DNA of 64,000 nt from Spirosoma sp. KUDC1026 (GCF_013375035.1 NZ_CP056032.1:4400001-4464000), one strand, 5' to 3'. Shown: positions 16,898 through 26,551, counted from the stretch's first letter. Notes: generated from the letters alone by a model not told the origin. Made by a program: numbers and translations.

Positions 16898-18187
16898 TCA
16901 GGCTTCCATCTGCGAATGTTTCTCTGTATCGCGCATCAGGACACTCACAATCAGCGACAGGGCTATGCAGCCGGTCAGGTAAATATAGAACCAGTGCGCA
17001 TGCCCCAGATTCTTGAATAGTAAGGCGATGTACTCAGCCGTACCGCCAAACAGGGCCACAGCCAGCGCGTACGGAAAACTAACGCCCAGCGAGCGGACAT
17101 TGGGCGGAAACATTTCGGCTTTGATAATCGCTGAAATAGACGTACTGATACTCAGGATTAATTGCGCAATAATAATCAGCCCCGTTGCCGTCCAGAAATC
17201 GGTGGTCCGTTCCAGCAACAGCAGAATCGGGATGCTCGTCAGCACGCCCAGCACCCCGTACAGAATCATCATCCGTTTCCGGCCAATGGCATCGCCCAGA
17301 GCTCCTAGCAGGGGTTGTGCCAGCATAAACACGATCAGGGTTATAATTGTGACGGAGGTAGCATCGCCCTTGCTGAAACCGGCCGTATTGACCAGAAATT
17401 TCTGCATGTAGGTCGTGAACGTGTAATACGATACCGTCAGCCCGATCGTAAAACCGACTACCAGCAGGGCTTCCCGTTTGTACTTGATCAGTTCGCTAAA
17501 CGTACCTCGCTGGCTGATGCTGCCATTTTCCTGCGTGAACGAATCCGTTTCGGCCAGGTCCCGGCGCAGGTAGATAGCCGACAGCGCCATCAGTGCCCCC
17601 ACGCCAAAGGGTATCCGCCAGCCCCAGTCGCTTAGTTGCTCCGGTGTCAGCAGCCAGCGCTGCATGAGCATCAGGATCGCCAGCGCCACCAGCTGCCCCA
17701 TTGTAGTTGATACGTACTGAAAACTGGAATAGAAACCGCGGTGCTGCGGGGGAGCCATTTCGCTCAGGTACGTAGCGGCCGTTCCGTATTCGCCCCCAAT
17801 GCTGATTCCCTGAATCATTCGCGCCAGTACCAGAATGGCTGGCGCGGCCAGTCCGATTTTATCGTAACCCGGCACGAGTGTGATCATGAGGGAACCGCCA
17901 CTCATCAGCAGAACCGACAGTGTCAGCGCGGCTTTCCGCCCCTTTCGATCGGCATAAGACCCCATGATCCAACCGCCAACCGGGCGCATCAGAAACCCGA
18001 TGGCAAAGATCCCGGCGGTGTTCAGCAACTGGGCCGTTTCGTTTTCTTTGGGAAAGAAGGAACCCGCGAAGTAGAGCGAAAAGATCGAATAAACGTACCA
18101 GTCGTACCATTCAACCAGGTTCCCGATAGAACCACCCAGGATGGATTTAAGGCGAAAACGTTGCGTCTGGGGCGGGGGTGCAAGCAT
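16898..18187 (-). CDS. MFS transporter, metabolite:H+ symporter (MHS) type
   Basis: A 429-residue protein with 12 predicted membrane helices. Signature loops of the MHS subfamily are present: GNLVEWYDWYVYSIFSLYF in helix 1, GGWIMGSYADRKGRKAAL (MFS motif A, ~75-92) and RMIQGISIGGEYGTAATYLSE in helix 4. Members (KgtP, ProP, ShiA, CitA) import dicarboxylates, shikimate, proline/betaine or citrate with protons; the substrate cannot be read from the sequence. It is transcribed leftwards and precedes the DUF4403 gene by 112 bp. Confidence 0.85.
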   Translation of the reverse strand: MLAPPPQTQRFRLKSILGGSIGNLVEWYDWYVYSIFSLYFAGSFFPKENETAQLLNTAGIFAIGFLMRPVGGWIMGSYADRKGRKAALTLSVLLMSGGSLMITLVPGYDKIGLAAPAILVLARMIQGISIGGEYGTAATYLSEMAPPQHRGFYSSFQYVSTTMGQLVALAILMLMQRWLLTPEQLSDWGWRIPFGVGALMALSAIYLRRDLAETDSFTQENGSISQRGTFSELIKYKREALLVVGFTIGLTVSYYTFTTYMQKFLVNTAGFSKGDATSVTIITLIVFMLAQPLLGALGDAIGRKRMMILYGVLGVLTSIPILLLLERTTDFWTATGLIIIAQLILSISTSISAIIKAEMFPPNVRSLGVSFPYALAVALFGGTAEYIALLFKNLGHAHWFYIYLTGCIALSLIVSVLMRDTEKHSQMEA

Positions 18188-18307
18188 GAAGCGGGGCAGT
18201 TAACTCTGTTACGGAAGCTGGTCAGGGCCGTAGCGCCTGTCCTGTAGTTTGCGAAGATACTCGCGCTACGGTTCAGCCTCCTATTCCCCGGCCAGATAAA
18301 TAAAAAA

Positions 18308-18335
18308 GACCAGATAGCTGCGAGCGTATCTGGTC
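18308..18335 (-). terminator. Intrinsic terminator of the 18363-18857 gene
   Basis: A 9-bp perfect stem (GACCAGATA, 18308-18316 with 18327-18335) around a 10-nt loop. On the minus strand it is followed by TTTTTT, so it ends leftward transcription just after the stop at 18363. Confidence 0.8.
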
Positions 18336-18362
18336 CTTAAAAATTTTCGGTATGCACAGCTA

Positions 18363-18857
18363 TTAATAAAAGATGCCCCAATCGTCGGGTGCGTCGTTTT
18401 CCCGGTCGAAACTGCCTACCCACGCAACGAACAACACCCGGAATTGCTCGATTTCGTCGCGTAGTACGTTCAGGTAAGCGGGCGTAGCCAGTTTTTCGGC
18501 TTTGCAGTAAGCCGTCTGTGCCAGCAGCTCCCGGGCGTGCATTTTGATCAGCACCGCGTTCTCCATGCGCAGCGTGTAGAGGTCTCCCCCTTCAGCCCCA
18601 ACAATTTTGGGAGCCAGCATCATGGCGTTGGCCAGCATCTGCTCGTGCATCATCAGCACATCTTCTTCTTTGTTGATGGTCTCGACAATGGCCTGCGTCA
18701 GCTCCATTATTTCGTTGGCCTTACGGAGGATCGGCAAATTTTTAATACGCCGGTTCTCAGCTTCCATTTCAGCCCGGGCTTCTTCGGGATCGTAGTCCTC
18801 GTCGAAGCCGTCCCAGTCCATAAAGTTGTCGTCGTCGTCTTCGTCGTCAAAGTTCAT
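18363..18857 (-). CDS. Conserved hypothetical acidic protein
   Basis: A 164-residue protein from the ATG at 18857; the frame is open 17 codons further but that leader (MFYFVQRRIRNPFAR) looks untranslated. It begins with a very acidic stretch (NFDDEDDDDNFMDWDGFDED), then is helical (IKNLPILRKANEIMELTQAI; HEQMLANAMMLAPKIVGAEG) and ends DAPDDWGIFY. Cytoplasmic by absence of signal or helices. Proteins of this kind occur widely in Cytophagales, in my recollection, with no assigned function. A strong terminator follows. Confidence 0.7.
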   Translation of the reverse strand: MNFDDEDDDDNFMDWDGFDEDYDPEEARAEMEAENRRIKNLPILRKANEIMELTQAIVETINKEEDVLMMHEQMLANAMMLAPKIVGAEGGDLYTLRMENAVLIKMHARELLAQTAYCKAEKLATPAYLNVLRDEIEQFRVLFVAWVGSFDRENDAPDDWGIFY

Positions 18858-19269
18858 TGCAAAACGGGCGAAGGGGTTGCGTATCCTCCGTTGGACAAAG
18901 TAAAACAAAGGTTTACCAAAAACAAACCATCGATCGGTAAAACTACTTTTGCGCTATCGACCTGATCATCAGCTACCCTATCGGCCAAGGCGATGAGCGG
19001 GTATAACCGCTCGAACAGGTATCTTGTTTATTCTCAGCCTGTCAGCTGACGCGGTTGAACCCTGCCTACATTCCGCTTCATGGCGCTCCCTCCGACCAGC
19101 TACTGAGTTCCCCGATCGTTTTGCCTTACTCTCCAAGCGGCTTTTATAAGGAGCTAGGCACACCTGCTACAGGGTCAAATCACCTAACAACGGAGATACT
19201 ATCGGCAGAAAACAAATAAAATTTCGACAATGCGACTTATCTTGGTATCTATATTGATACTGATTTTTT
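18858..19269. other. Intergenic region between divergent genes
   Basis: About 410 bp. A 61-codon frame on the minus strand (18978-19163) has no coding character (rich in Arg and Ser, no start context) and is left out. The region should hold promoters for the acidic protein and the large SGNH/DUF11 protein; no convincing TAnnTTTG box was found for the latter. Confidence 0.4.
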
Positions 19270-21762
19270 ATGCCAGTTGACTATATGAGTTCACACCTAC
19301 GTAACCGCATTTTTATTACACTATGGGCCTCCATATGTTGGGGACTTGGGCAGGCGTTTGCGCAACTGGATGTTACATTTCCGGTCGACCGGATGGTTAT
19401 CCAGCGGAATAACAATGATCAGGCAACAATTCAGATTGTGGGCAGCTACGCACAGGCATTCGACATGGTCGAGGCACGGATCGTAGCCAGAGCCGTCGGA
19501 CAGGGTACGTCTACCGACTGGTCGCCGGTTCAGACGCTGGCCAATGGACAGTTTCAGGGCCAGATCGTTGCCAGCGGGGGCTGGTACCGGATCGAGGTTC
19601 GTGGCAGCCGCAACGGGCAGATTGTAGCCAGCGATGCTGTCGAGCGTTTCGGCGTGGGCGAAGTATTGGCCATTGTGGGCCACTCCAATGCCCAGGGTAC
19701 TAGTTGCATCGTCGGCGGGACCGACCGCTGCCCCACGATTGATGGGGCCGCCGATGACCGCGTTACGGTTGTTGGTCTGGATCAGAGCACGCCCGAATTC
19801 CGGCAGTATGAACTAACTGCGCAGACGCAGTACCTTCCTGGCCTGGCCTTTAGCCAGTTGCTGACCCGTAGCGGTATGTCTCCTTTTGCCAGCATCGCCT
19901 GGTTCTGGGGCCGCATGGGCGATCTGCTGGTGCAGCGCATGAACGTCCCGGTGCTGATCTACAACGCCGGTTTTGGCGGCACCAACATGGAACACAACTA
20001 CAAAGCCGCCTACGATATTCCGTTCGAGCACGGTTTTGTTAATTACAGCATCCGGATGCCCTACGCCAACCTGCGTAACCTGATGAATCTGTACGTAGTG
20101 TCGACAGGTATCCGGGCGGTGCTGCTCAATCATGGAGAAAACGACCGGGGCAACGCGACCAGTGACATTCTGATGCATCACTATGGCGTTATTGATAAAT
20201 CGCGGGCCGAATTCAGCAAACCCGACCTGGCCTGGATTATTGCCCTGTCGTCCTTCGCCAGCGCTCCTTTCGACAACGTTCGGCAGGCCCAGGCGCAGGT
20301 AATTGGCCGCGCAGGGTATCGTACGTATCAGGGACCCGACCTCGATCAGATTACGTCGCTTGAAGACCGGCCCGATGGTATCCACTACTCGCCAACGGGT
20401 CAGGTGAAAGCCGCCCAACGCTGGGCAGACGCTATTTCAGACAATGTTTTACAGAGCATCACGCCCTACGAAGCGCAGAGTCAACCTCTGGTCAGCATTA
20501 CCTGCGCAGATGGGCAGCAACTGGCGCTTTCCCAGCCGGATGGCTATAGCTATGCCTGGAATACTGGTAGCGGAGACAAAATCCTCACGGTAGGAGCTGG
20601 CTCCTACTCCGCCCGTATCACCGACGGGCAGAAACGGCAGTTTTTTCCGCCATCGGTTACGGTGCCCTCGATGGTTCGGCCGGGAACGCCCACCATCAGC
20701 CTTCCCGGTGGTTCTTCGGAAATCTGCCGCACAACGGGGCTGGTGCTCAGTTCCAGCTACGACGGTCCAAACCGCTGGAGTACGGGCGTAACTGCGCCAT
20801 CCATTACCGTAACGGCTGCGGGGATCTACTCGCTGCAGGCGCAACACCCGGCTTACGGCTGCCTCTCGAACAGCGTATCGAAAATCATTAACCTGGCCAC
20901 CGCCGATCTGAGTCTCAGGCTGGACGTCAGTCGCCACTCTCTTGTTGTCGGCGATACGGTTCGATTTACCCTGACCGTACGTAATGAAAGTACCTGCGAT
21001 GCCGCCAGCACAACCGTTCGCAACCGGCTGCCGGCTAACGTAGCGTTCGTGTCATCGACCAACATGAGTCTGGCCGATGGTGCCGTCAGCGGTACCATCG
21101 CAGCCGTTCCGGCCGGCGGTACGGTCAGTCTTCAGTACGTGGCCCGACTGACAGCGCCCGGCAATTATCTCAACGCAGCGGAATTGTCGGCCCAGACGAA
21201 CCTGGACCCCGATAGCCAGCCGAACTCCGGAACAGGCGACGGTCAGGACGATACCGCACAGGCCGATTTACGGACCAGCAGCGACCGGTCAACGTCGGAT
21301 CTATTTGTCTCGCCCAACCCCAATCAGATCCCCTTAGCCAGTGTCCAGTCTAATCAGCCCGCACCCGACCCCGCCAAAGCCGATCTGAGTCTGATCATGA
21401 AAGCGAGCAATCGGATTGTCAAATCCGGCCAGCCCGTTACGTTTACACTAACAGTCAACAACCTGGGCGGGCAAACGGCAACCAACGTCCGGATACAGAA
21501 CCCGCTGCCCACTGGTCTGGAGTTTGTTGGTGCCAGCGGTATGAATCAGGAGGGTTCAGCCATCAACGCAACCATCGGCCAGATCACGCCAAATCAGTCG
21601 GTCAGCGTAACATTCGTGGCCCGGGTTACTGGCCGGGGTACCATCAGTAACGCAGCCCAGATCACTGCGTCCGACCAGCCCGACCCGGATTCTACCCCCG
21701 GCAACGGACTGGATAAAGGCGAAGACGACGAAGCCCGAACCGATCTGCGGGTCGTGGAGTAA
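19270..21762 (+). CDS. Secreted SGNH hydrolase with two DUF11 domains
   Basis: An 830-residue protein from 19270; the ATG at 19285 (825 residues) is also possible and leads straight into the signal peptide (NRIFITLWASICWGLGQAFA). Residues ~25-125 are a beta domain. The SGNH/sialate O-acetylesterase-like domain follows (~128-395): VGHSNAQGTSC (nucleophile Ser), NAGFGGTNMEHN, LNHGENDRG and DGIHYSPTGQ (catalytic Asp/His). Next come Ig-like strands around 405-535 and two DUF11 repeats (~540-665 and 695-825), each closing with a DPDS-x-P-x-x-G-x-G-x-x-x-G-x-DD signature. DUF11 domains are typical of surface or matrix proteins. The C-terminus lacks a recognisable T9SS domain. Confidence 0.82.
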   Translation: MPVDYMSSHLRNRIFITLWASICWGLGQAFAQLDVTFPVDRMVIQRNNNDQATIQIVGSYAQAFDMVEARIVARAVGQGTSTDWSPVQTLANGQFQGQIVASGGWYRIEVRGSRNGQIVASDAVERFGVGEVLAIVGHSNAQGTSCIVGGTDRCPTIDGAADDRVTVVGLDQSTPEFRQYELTAQTQYLPGLAFSQLLTRSGMSPFASIAWFWGRMGDLLVQRMNVPVLIYNAGFGGTNMEHNYKAAYDIPFEHGFVNYSIRMPYANLRNLMNLYVVSTGIRAVLLNHGENDRGNATSDILMHHYGVIDKSRAEFSKPDLAWIIALSSFASAPFDNVRQAQAQVIGRAGYRTYQGPDLDQITSLEDRPDGIHYSPTGQVKAAQRWADAISDNVLQSITPYEAQSQPLVSITCADGQQLALSQPDGYSYAWNTGSGDKILTVGAGSYSARITDGQKRQFFPPSVTVPSMVRPGTPTISLPGGSSEICRTTGLVLSSSYDGPNRWSTGVTAPSITVTAAGIYSLQAQHPAYGCLSNSVSKIINLATADLSLRLDVSRHSLVVGDTVRFTLTVRNESTCDAASTTVRNRLPANVAFVSSTNMSLADGAVSGTIAAVPAGGTVSLQYVARLTAPGNYLNAAELSAQTNLDPDSQPNSGTGDGQDDTAQADLRTSSDRSTSDLFVSPNPNQIPLASVQSNQPAPDPAKADLSLIMKASNRIVKSGQPVTFTLTVNNLGGQTATNVRIQNPLPTGLEFVGASGMNQEGSAINATIGQITPNQSVSVTFVARVTGRGTISNAAQITASDQPDPDSTPGNGLDKGEDDEARTDLRVVE

Positions 21763-21895
21763 CGCCTTGGTGAGCAAGCTGATTTGCCAGTCCTTCTTTA
21801 TCTTTTTCTGAAAAGAACCGGCGGGACATCGAACAATACTGGGGGCAACCAGTATATTTGTTGGTAGTACAACCTGCTATTCTTACTTGCCAAGG

Positions 21896-22648
21896 ATGAC
21901 ATATTGTTTAGGAATCAAGGTCGCAGAGGGCCTGGTTGCCATCGCGGATACGCGACTTACATCGGGTTCAGAAGTTTCGTCGAACCGTAAGATTTCCGTT
22001 CACGAAGTCGAAAATCATTCGCTGTTTATCATGACATCCGGGCTTCGCTCGGTACGCGATAAAGCCATTACGTACTTTAAGGAAGTACTGGCCGAACAGG
22101 ACCGCTCCTTCAACAAACTCTATAAAGCCGTCAACGCCTTTGGTGAACAGGTCAAGCGCGTGGCAATGGAAGACAAGACATCCCTCATCGCTAATGGTTT
22201 GAATTTTAACCTCAACGCTATTGTGGGCGGTCAGCTGGAAGATGACGAAGAGCATAAGCTCTATATGCTCTATCCGGAAGGAAACTGGGTTGAGGTTGAT
22301 CATGGATCACCCTTCAAAATCATTGGTAACTCGGGCTACGGCAAACCTCTGCTGTTCCGGAATCTGGCCTACGACACCAGCCTGCAGGATGCCCTGAAAA
22401 TCGGCTTTCTGGCATTCGACGCGACACGGGTCAGCGCCAATGATGTAGACTATCCCCTGGATGTTGTCGTCTATCCGAAAGACAGCTTTCACATGACCGA
22501 ATACCGGCTCGAAAAAGAGGATATGGACAAAGTTTCGCAGCAGTGGAGCGCTTTGCTGAGCAATTCGGTGCAAAAATTACCATCGTCGTGGATGGATCCC
22601 ATTTTCGATAAAGTCAAGGCAGTTCGTTACCAAAGTCAGGGCAACTAG
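21896..22648 (+). CDS. Anbu-type proteasome homologue (Ntn hydrolase)
   Basis: A 250-residue protein. I chose the ATG at 21896 rather than the upstream TTG at 21887 because proteasome-fold enzymes need Thr directly after the initiator Met: MTYCLGIKVAEGLVAIADTR, in which Thr2 would be the N-terminal nucleophile. Asp and Lys of the active site are probably in ADTR and SSNRKISVH (~30-40). Length and motifs match the Anbu (ancestral beta-subunit) / COG3484 family, which forms ring or lock-washer assemblies in the cytoplasm. A transglutaminase-like gene follows 47 bp later, a pairing known from Anbu loci; the usual alpha-E and ATP-grasp partners are not in the window. Confidence 0.88.
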   Translation: MTYCLGIKVAEGLVAIADTRLTSGSEVSSNRKISVHEVENHSLFIMTSGLRSVRDKAITYFKEVLAEQDRSFNKLYKAVNAFGEQVKRVAMEDKTSLIANGLNFNLNAIVGGQLEDDEEHKLYMLYPEGNWVEVDHGSPFKIIGNSGYGKPLLFRNLAYDTSLQDALKIGFLAFDATRVSANDVDYPLDVVVYPKDSFHMTEYRLEKEDMDKVSQQWSALLSNSVQKLPSSWMDPIFDKVKAVRYQSQGN

Positions 22649-22695
22649 TCAACTTAGTACGCCAGACACCTACGGGGTTTTCCGGTTCACTCACT

Positions 22696-23526
22696 ATGCA
22701 CTTACACGTTCGGCACACTTCCGAGTATTCCTACGATTATCCGGTTGCGCTCGGGCCGCAGACGTTGTATCTGTATCCCCGCGCGTATCCGTATCAGCGA
22801 TTGGTACGGTATCAGCTGACGATTGACCCAAAACCGTCGCGTATTGTTAAGAATATCGACGTTGAAGGCAACGTACAGCAGCTCGTTTATTTCAATCACC
22901 CGACGCATCACCTGCACGTAACGGCCGAGATTGAACTCCAGTCCGACGAGTTCAACTCCTTCGATTTTGTGCTTTTTCCCTTCGAAACACAGTGGGTTCC
23001 CTTTCGCTATCCGGCTCAGATCGAAAGTCTGTTGCAACCCTATCTGGAGCGGGTGGGCGTAACGGAACGGGTCGAAACCTGGGCCCGGCACATTGCCGCC
23101 AAAGCAAATTGGCAAACAACCAGTTTTTTGATGGAGCTGAACCAGACCATCCGGCAGTTTCAGTATGAAGTCAGGGAAGTAGGAGCGCCGTTTGCTCCCG
23201 AACAGACCCTTACCCTACAACGGGGTTCCTGCCGGGATTACACGACGCTGTTCATGGCAGCCTGCCGCAGTCTGGGTATTGCCGCCCGTTTCGTCAGCGG
23301 TTACCTGTTCGGTAATCCACAGCAGGAACACCAGCTGCATGCCTGGGCCGAAGTTTACCTGCCCGGCGCGGGCTGGCGGGGCTTCGACCCAACGGAAGGT
23401 ACTGTTGTCGTGAACCGGCATATTTTTCTGACGTCGACCGCCCAGCCTGAACTGGCTGCCCCGATCAGCGGCACCTTTGTTGGACAGGCAAACTCCACAC
23501 TACGGGCCGAACTCGTCTTTGAATAA
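22696..23526 (+). CDS. Transglutaminase-like protein linked to Anbu
   Basis: A 276-residue cytoplasmic protein. The N-terminal ~150 residues fit the bacterial transglutaminase-like N-terminal region (HLHVRHTSEYSYDYPVALGP; QTLYLYPRAYPYQ). The core has the papain-like triad: Cys in RGSCRDYT (~178), His in LHAWAEVYLPG (~215) and Asp in GFDPTEG (~230). In other bacteria this family sits with Anbu, alpha-E and ATP-grasp genes and has been suggested to act on a small peptide or protein tag; that role is inferred. It ends at a 25-bp perfect hairpin shared with the convergent desaturase gene. Confidence 0.85.
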   Translation: MHLHVRHTSEYSYDYPVALGPQTLYLYPRAYPYQRLVRYQLTIDPKPSRIVKNIDVEGNVQQLVYFNHPTHHLHVTAEIELQSDEFNSFDFVLFPFETQWVPFRYPAQIESLLQPYLERVGVTERVETWARHIAAKANWQTTSFLMELNQTIRQFQYEVREVGAPFAPEQTLTLQRGSCRDYTTLFMAACRSLGIAARFVSGYLFGNPQQEHQLHAWAEVYLPGAGWRGFDPTEGTVVVNRHIFLTSTAQPELAAPISGTFVGQANSTLRAELVFE

Positions 23527-23545
23527 CCGGCTGATCAGTAGCAAT

Positions 23546-23600
23546 CTACATAATAAACGCGGGGATGATTCAGAAAATCATCCCCGCGTTTATTATGTAG
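23546..23600. terminator. Bidirectional terminator with 25-bp perfect stem
   Basis: A perfect 25-bp inverted repeat (23546-23570 and 23576-23600) encloses the 5-nt loop CAGAA. It lies between the convergent transglutaminase and desaturase genes, 20-30 bp from each stop. The GC core CGCGGGGATGATT is flanked on both sides by A/T-rich arms, so it can end transcription from either side. Confidence 0.85.
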
Positions 23601-23629
23601 CCTATTGTCGGTACAGGACGAAACAGTTA

Positions 23630-24655
23630 TTACCTGTCCGTCGAATTGACGTATTTTTTGAGGAAGTCACTTTTGCTGTCCCGGTACGACGAGACCATGC
23701 CAAGTTTATAGAGACCAAAAATATACATCCACGCAAAGTCTATCTGAAACCGCAGGAAACCCGCCCGGGCGCTGCTGGGATAAAGATGGTGATTGTTGTG
23801 CCATTCGCCGGAAAAAATGCCCGGTCGCGTCTGATTCAACGAAAGGTTACGGCGATCAAAATCAACGCCTTCTACATGCTTTTCTTCCCCCTTGCCATGT
23901 CCCGTATAATTAAAGGCACGTACCAGAACAAACCAGAACAGAGCACCCGTAAATAGCGCACACGCCAGACCCGGTCCGCCAATCAGGAAAAAGACGGTAA
24001 ACCAGAACGACCAGTTTAGTAGCCATAACCCGACTGTATAATAAGGTGATGCAACAGACCCCCATTTCAAATACGATGCGTAGTTATTGATCTGCACGCC
24101 CGTATGGCTTAAGAAGCCTGCCGTCTTTCTGTACTCGTCCTCGGTCAGGTCTTTGGCAATACTCTGGTGATTCACGTCCGACAACATGCAGTACATAAAT
24201 CCACCTCTGGCATTATACGGGTCGCCCGGCTCATCCGATTTAGCATGGTGGACGTGGTGAGAAACTACGTAAATCTCCTCCGGAAACGTTTTCAGCACCA
24301 GGTTCTGGGTAATGAACCGCCATATCGGATGACTGAACGTATAGGCTTTATGCGTACTGTAGCGATGAAACCAGATGGTTGCGTGGGTACTCATCACCAT
24401 GATGCTATACACGAATGCAACCGCAAACAGCGGAAATGTAAAGTATTTAAAAAAGGCCAGGGCAGCGAATGGCAATAGACAAAGGGCCATCAACCAGCTT
24501 ATTCCTGAAACCCAGTTCTTCCGAGTGCTGAATATATTTATTCGTGAAAAAGCTTCTCGGAAAAGTTGCCTGGTTGTAGGAATGATCAATTCCCCTTGCT
24601 CATTACTCCAGCCGTAGGACGGTTTCTGGAGAACTCGGTCAATAAATGCCATCAA
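23630..24655 (-). CDS. Acyl-CoA/acyl-lipid desaturase (integral membrane)
   Basis: A 341-residue membrane protein with paired hydrophobic segments (~56-90 and ~200-245). The three histidine boxes of front-type delta-9 desaturases are present: WFHRYSTHKAY (HxxxxH), VVSHHVHHAKSD (HxxHH) and GEWHNNHHLYP (HxxHH). It introduces a cis double bond into saturated acyl chains using O2 and a di-iron centre, adjusting membrane fluidity. It stands alone, convergent with the Anbu-transglutaminase pair. Confidence 0.9.
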   Translation of the reverse strand: MMAFIDRVLQKPSYGWSNEQGELIIPTTRQLFREAFSRINIFSTRKNWVSGISWLMALCLLPFAALAFFKYFTFPLFAVAFVYSIMVMSTHATIWFHRYSTHKAYTFSHPIWRFITQNLVLKTFPEEIYVVSHHVHHAKSDEPGDPYNARGGFMYCMLSDVNHQSIAKDLTEDEYRKTAGFLSHTGVQINNYASYLKWGSVASPYYTVGLWLLNWSFWFTVFFLIGGPGLACALFTGALFWFVLVRAFNYTGHGKGEEKHVEGVDFDRRNLSLNQTRPGIFSGEWHNNHHLYPSSARAGFLRFQIDFAWMYIFGLYKLGMVSSYRDSKSDFLKKYVNSTDR

Positions 24656-24800
24656 AAAAGTGTACGTTCATTAGTTGAACGTATATTCGGAGATATCCGT
24701 ATAGAATAAAGAGCAGGTATTTTCGGTATATAGTTTTCGACCGGCTTATCCCTTCAAATAATAGCCTTGTTCCGACTGGCTGAGAAGCCCGAACTCCGAC

Positions 24801-24808
24801 TATCTTTG
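24801..24808 (+). promoter_or_regulatory. -7 element upstream of glmM
   Basis: TATCTTTG fits TAnnTTTG and lies 35 bp before the GTG start of glmM; the -33 element is not clear. Confidence 0.5.
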
Positions 24809-24842
24809 CACCAGATACGATTATTCATTAGTAAACCATAAC

Positions 24843-26267
24843 GTGGCATTAATAAAGTCAATTTCCGGCATTCGTGGAACGATTGGGGGGCTCAGCGGAG
24901 ATGGGCTAACACCTGTGGACATCATTAAATTTACGGCTGCCTTTGGCCAATGGCTACGTCAGCGTCAACCCAATCAGGCAACGGTCGTTATTGGCCGCGA
25001 CGGGCGTCTGTCGGGCGACATGGTTTCCCGGCTCGTGGTTGGTACCCTGCAGGGACTGGGTCTGGACATCCTCGATCTGGGCCTGTCCACCACGCCAACC
25101 GTCGAACTGGCCGTAGTAGGCGAGCAGGCAGCCGGTGGTATAATCCTGACGGCCAGCCATAACCCCATCCAATGGAATGCGCTGAAATTACTGAACGAAA
25201 ACGGCGAATTTATTTCGGCGCAGGACGGTGAGAAGGTACTGGCCATCGCCGAAGCAATGGGTGACCCAACCGCCAGTGCCAACCTGGCCGTTTCCTTTGC
25301 GGATGTGCGGAAGCTGGGAAAATACCGGTTCGACGATACGTGGCTGCAAAAACATATCGATCAGATTCTGGCTCTGCCTCTGGTCGATAAAGACGCCATC
25401 GCCAGCCGGAATTTCCGGGTGGTAGTCGATGCCATTAACTCAACGGGGGGCCTGGCCGTCCCGATGCTGTTAAATGCGCTGGGGGTCGAGCAGATCACCA
25501 AACTCCACTGCGATCCAACGGGCAACTTTGCCCACAACCCCGAACCGCTGCCCGAAAACCTGCGCGACATCATCAAGGAGATGGAAAAAGGACAGGCCGA
25601 TCTGGGTATTGTTGTTGATCCGGATGTAGATCGGCTCGCACTGATCTGCGAAGACGGTTCGCCTTTTGGTGAAGAATACACCCTGGTCGCTGTGGCAGAC
25701 TACGTCCTGAAAAGCGGCAATATCGGGAACACTGTTTCCAATCTGTCGAGTACCGTAGCCCTACGCGACGTAACGCAGAAGTACGGCGCCCAGCACTTTG
25801 CGTCGGCTGTTGGCGAAGTCAACGTTGTTGAGATGATGCGCGAAAAAGACGCCGTTATTGGGGGCGAAGGCAACGGAGGGATCATTTACCCGGACCTGCA
25901 CTATGGACGCGATGCGCTGGTCGGTATTGCGCTCTTTCTGAGCCATCTGGCTAAATCGGGTAAATCAGCTTCCATATTACGCCGGACTTACCCGAATTAT
26001 TACATCTCAAAAAACAAGATCGAGCTGACACCCAATATCGACGTTGACGCCGTGCTGAGCCGCATCCAGTCGAAGTACTCGCGTAATCCAACCAGCACGG
26101 TTGATGGGGTCAAGATCGAGTTCGATAAAGAGTGGGTTCATCTGCGAAAATCAAATACAGAACCCATCATCCGGATTTATTCCGAATCCAATACGCTGGC
26201 CACCGCCGACTACCTGGCCGAGAAAATTATTAGCGATATTAAAGAAGTCATCGCCGAGAAACGCTAG
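24843..26267 (+). CDS. glmM: Phosphoglucosamine mutase
   Basis: A 474-residue enzyme of the alpha-D-phosphohexomutase family. It converts glucosamine-6-phosphate to glucosamine-1-phosphate for UDP-GlcNAc, hence peptidoglycan and LPS. The active-site phosphoserine is in LTASHNPIQWNA (Ser ~105), the metal loop is DPDVDRLAL (~259), the sugar loop GGEGNGGIIYP (~345) and the phosphate-binding site is KSNTEPIIRIY near the C-terminus. It starts with GTG at 24843 (MALIKSISGIRGTIGG); no ATG fits. The first-motif FGT is here SGIRGTIG, as in the Bacteroidota GlmM-like branch; a phosphomannomutase activity cannot be excluded. Confidence 0.9.
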   Translation: MALIKSISGIRGTIGGLSGDGLTPVDIIKFTAAFGQWLRQRQPNQATVVIGRDGRLSGDMVSRLVVGTLQGLGLDILDLGLSTTPTVELAVVGEQAAGGIILTASHNPIQWNALKLLNENGEFISAQDGEKVLAIAEAMGDPTASANLAVSFADVRKLGKYRFDDTWLQKHIDQILALPLVDKDAIASRNFRVVVDAINSTGGLAVPMLLNALGVEQITKLHCDPTGNFAHNPEPLPENLRDIIKEMEKGQADLGIVVDPDVDRLALICEDGSPFGEEYTLVAVADYVLKSGNIGNTVSNLSSTVALRDVTQKYGAQHFASAVGEVNVVEMMREKDAVIGGEGNGGIIYPDLHYGRDALVGIALFLSHLAKSGKSASILRRTYPNYYISKNKIELTPNIDVDAVLSRIQSKYSRNPTSTVDGVKIEFDKEWVHLRKSNTEPIIRIYSESNTLATADYLAEKIISDIKEVIAEKR

Positions 26268-26284
26268 TTCATGGTATTCATCCC

Positions 26285-26324
26285 AAAGCGAACGGCCCAC
26301 CAGTGTTGGTGGGCCGTTCGCTTT
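26285..26324 (+). terminator. Intrinsic terminator of glmM
   Basis: An 18-bp perfect stem (26285-26302 with 26307-26324) around the loop GTGT; arms begin AAAGCGAACGGCCCACCA. It starts 17 bp after the glmM stop. Confidence 0.85.
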
Positions 26325-26551
26325 AGAGGGGAGTTCATCTTGCTTTATATACCCTTATCAAACTTGAGACAATTGGGTAACTCGGGGGCAGATTACCCAG
26401 CATTGTAGACACACTTCCTCAATTCAACACCGCACACAAAATTGGCATTAGTAATTAACTACCTATTGTTCAGTCGATTAATTCTCATAAACAAGGCTGG
26501 CATGTTTTTTACAAAAGGAAAGGCATAACTCAACACTATAAAAACACTATC

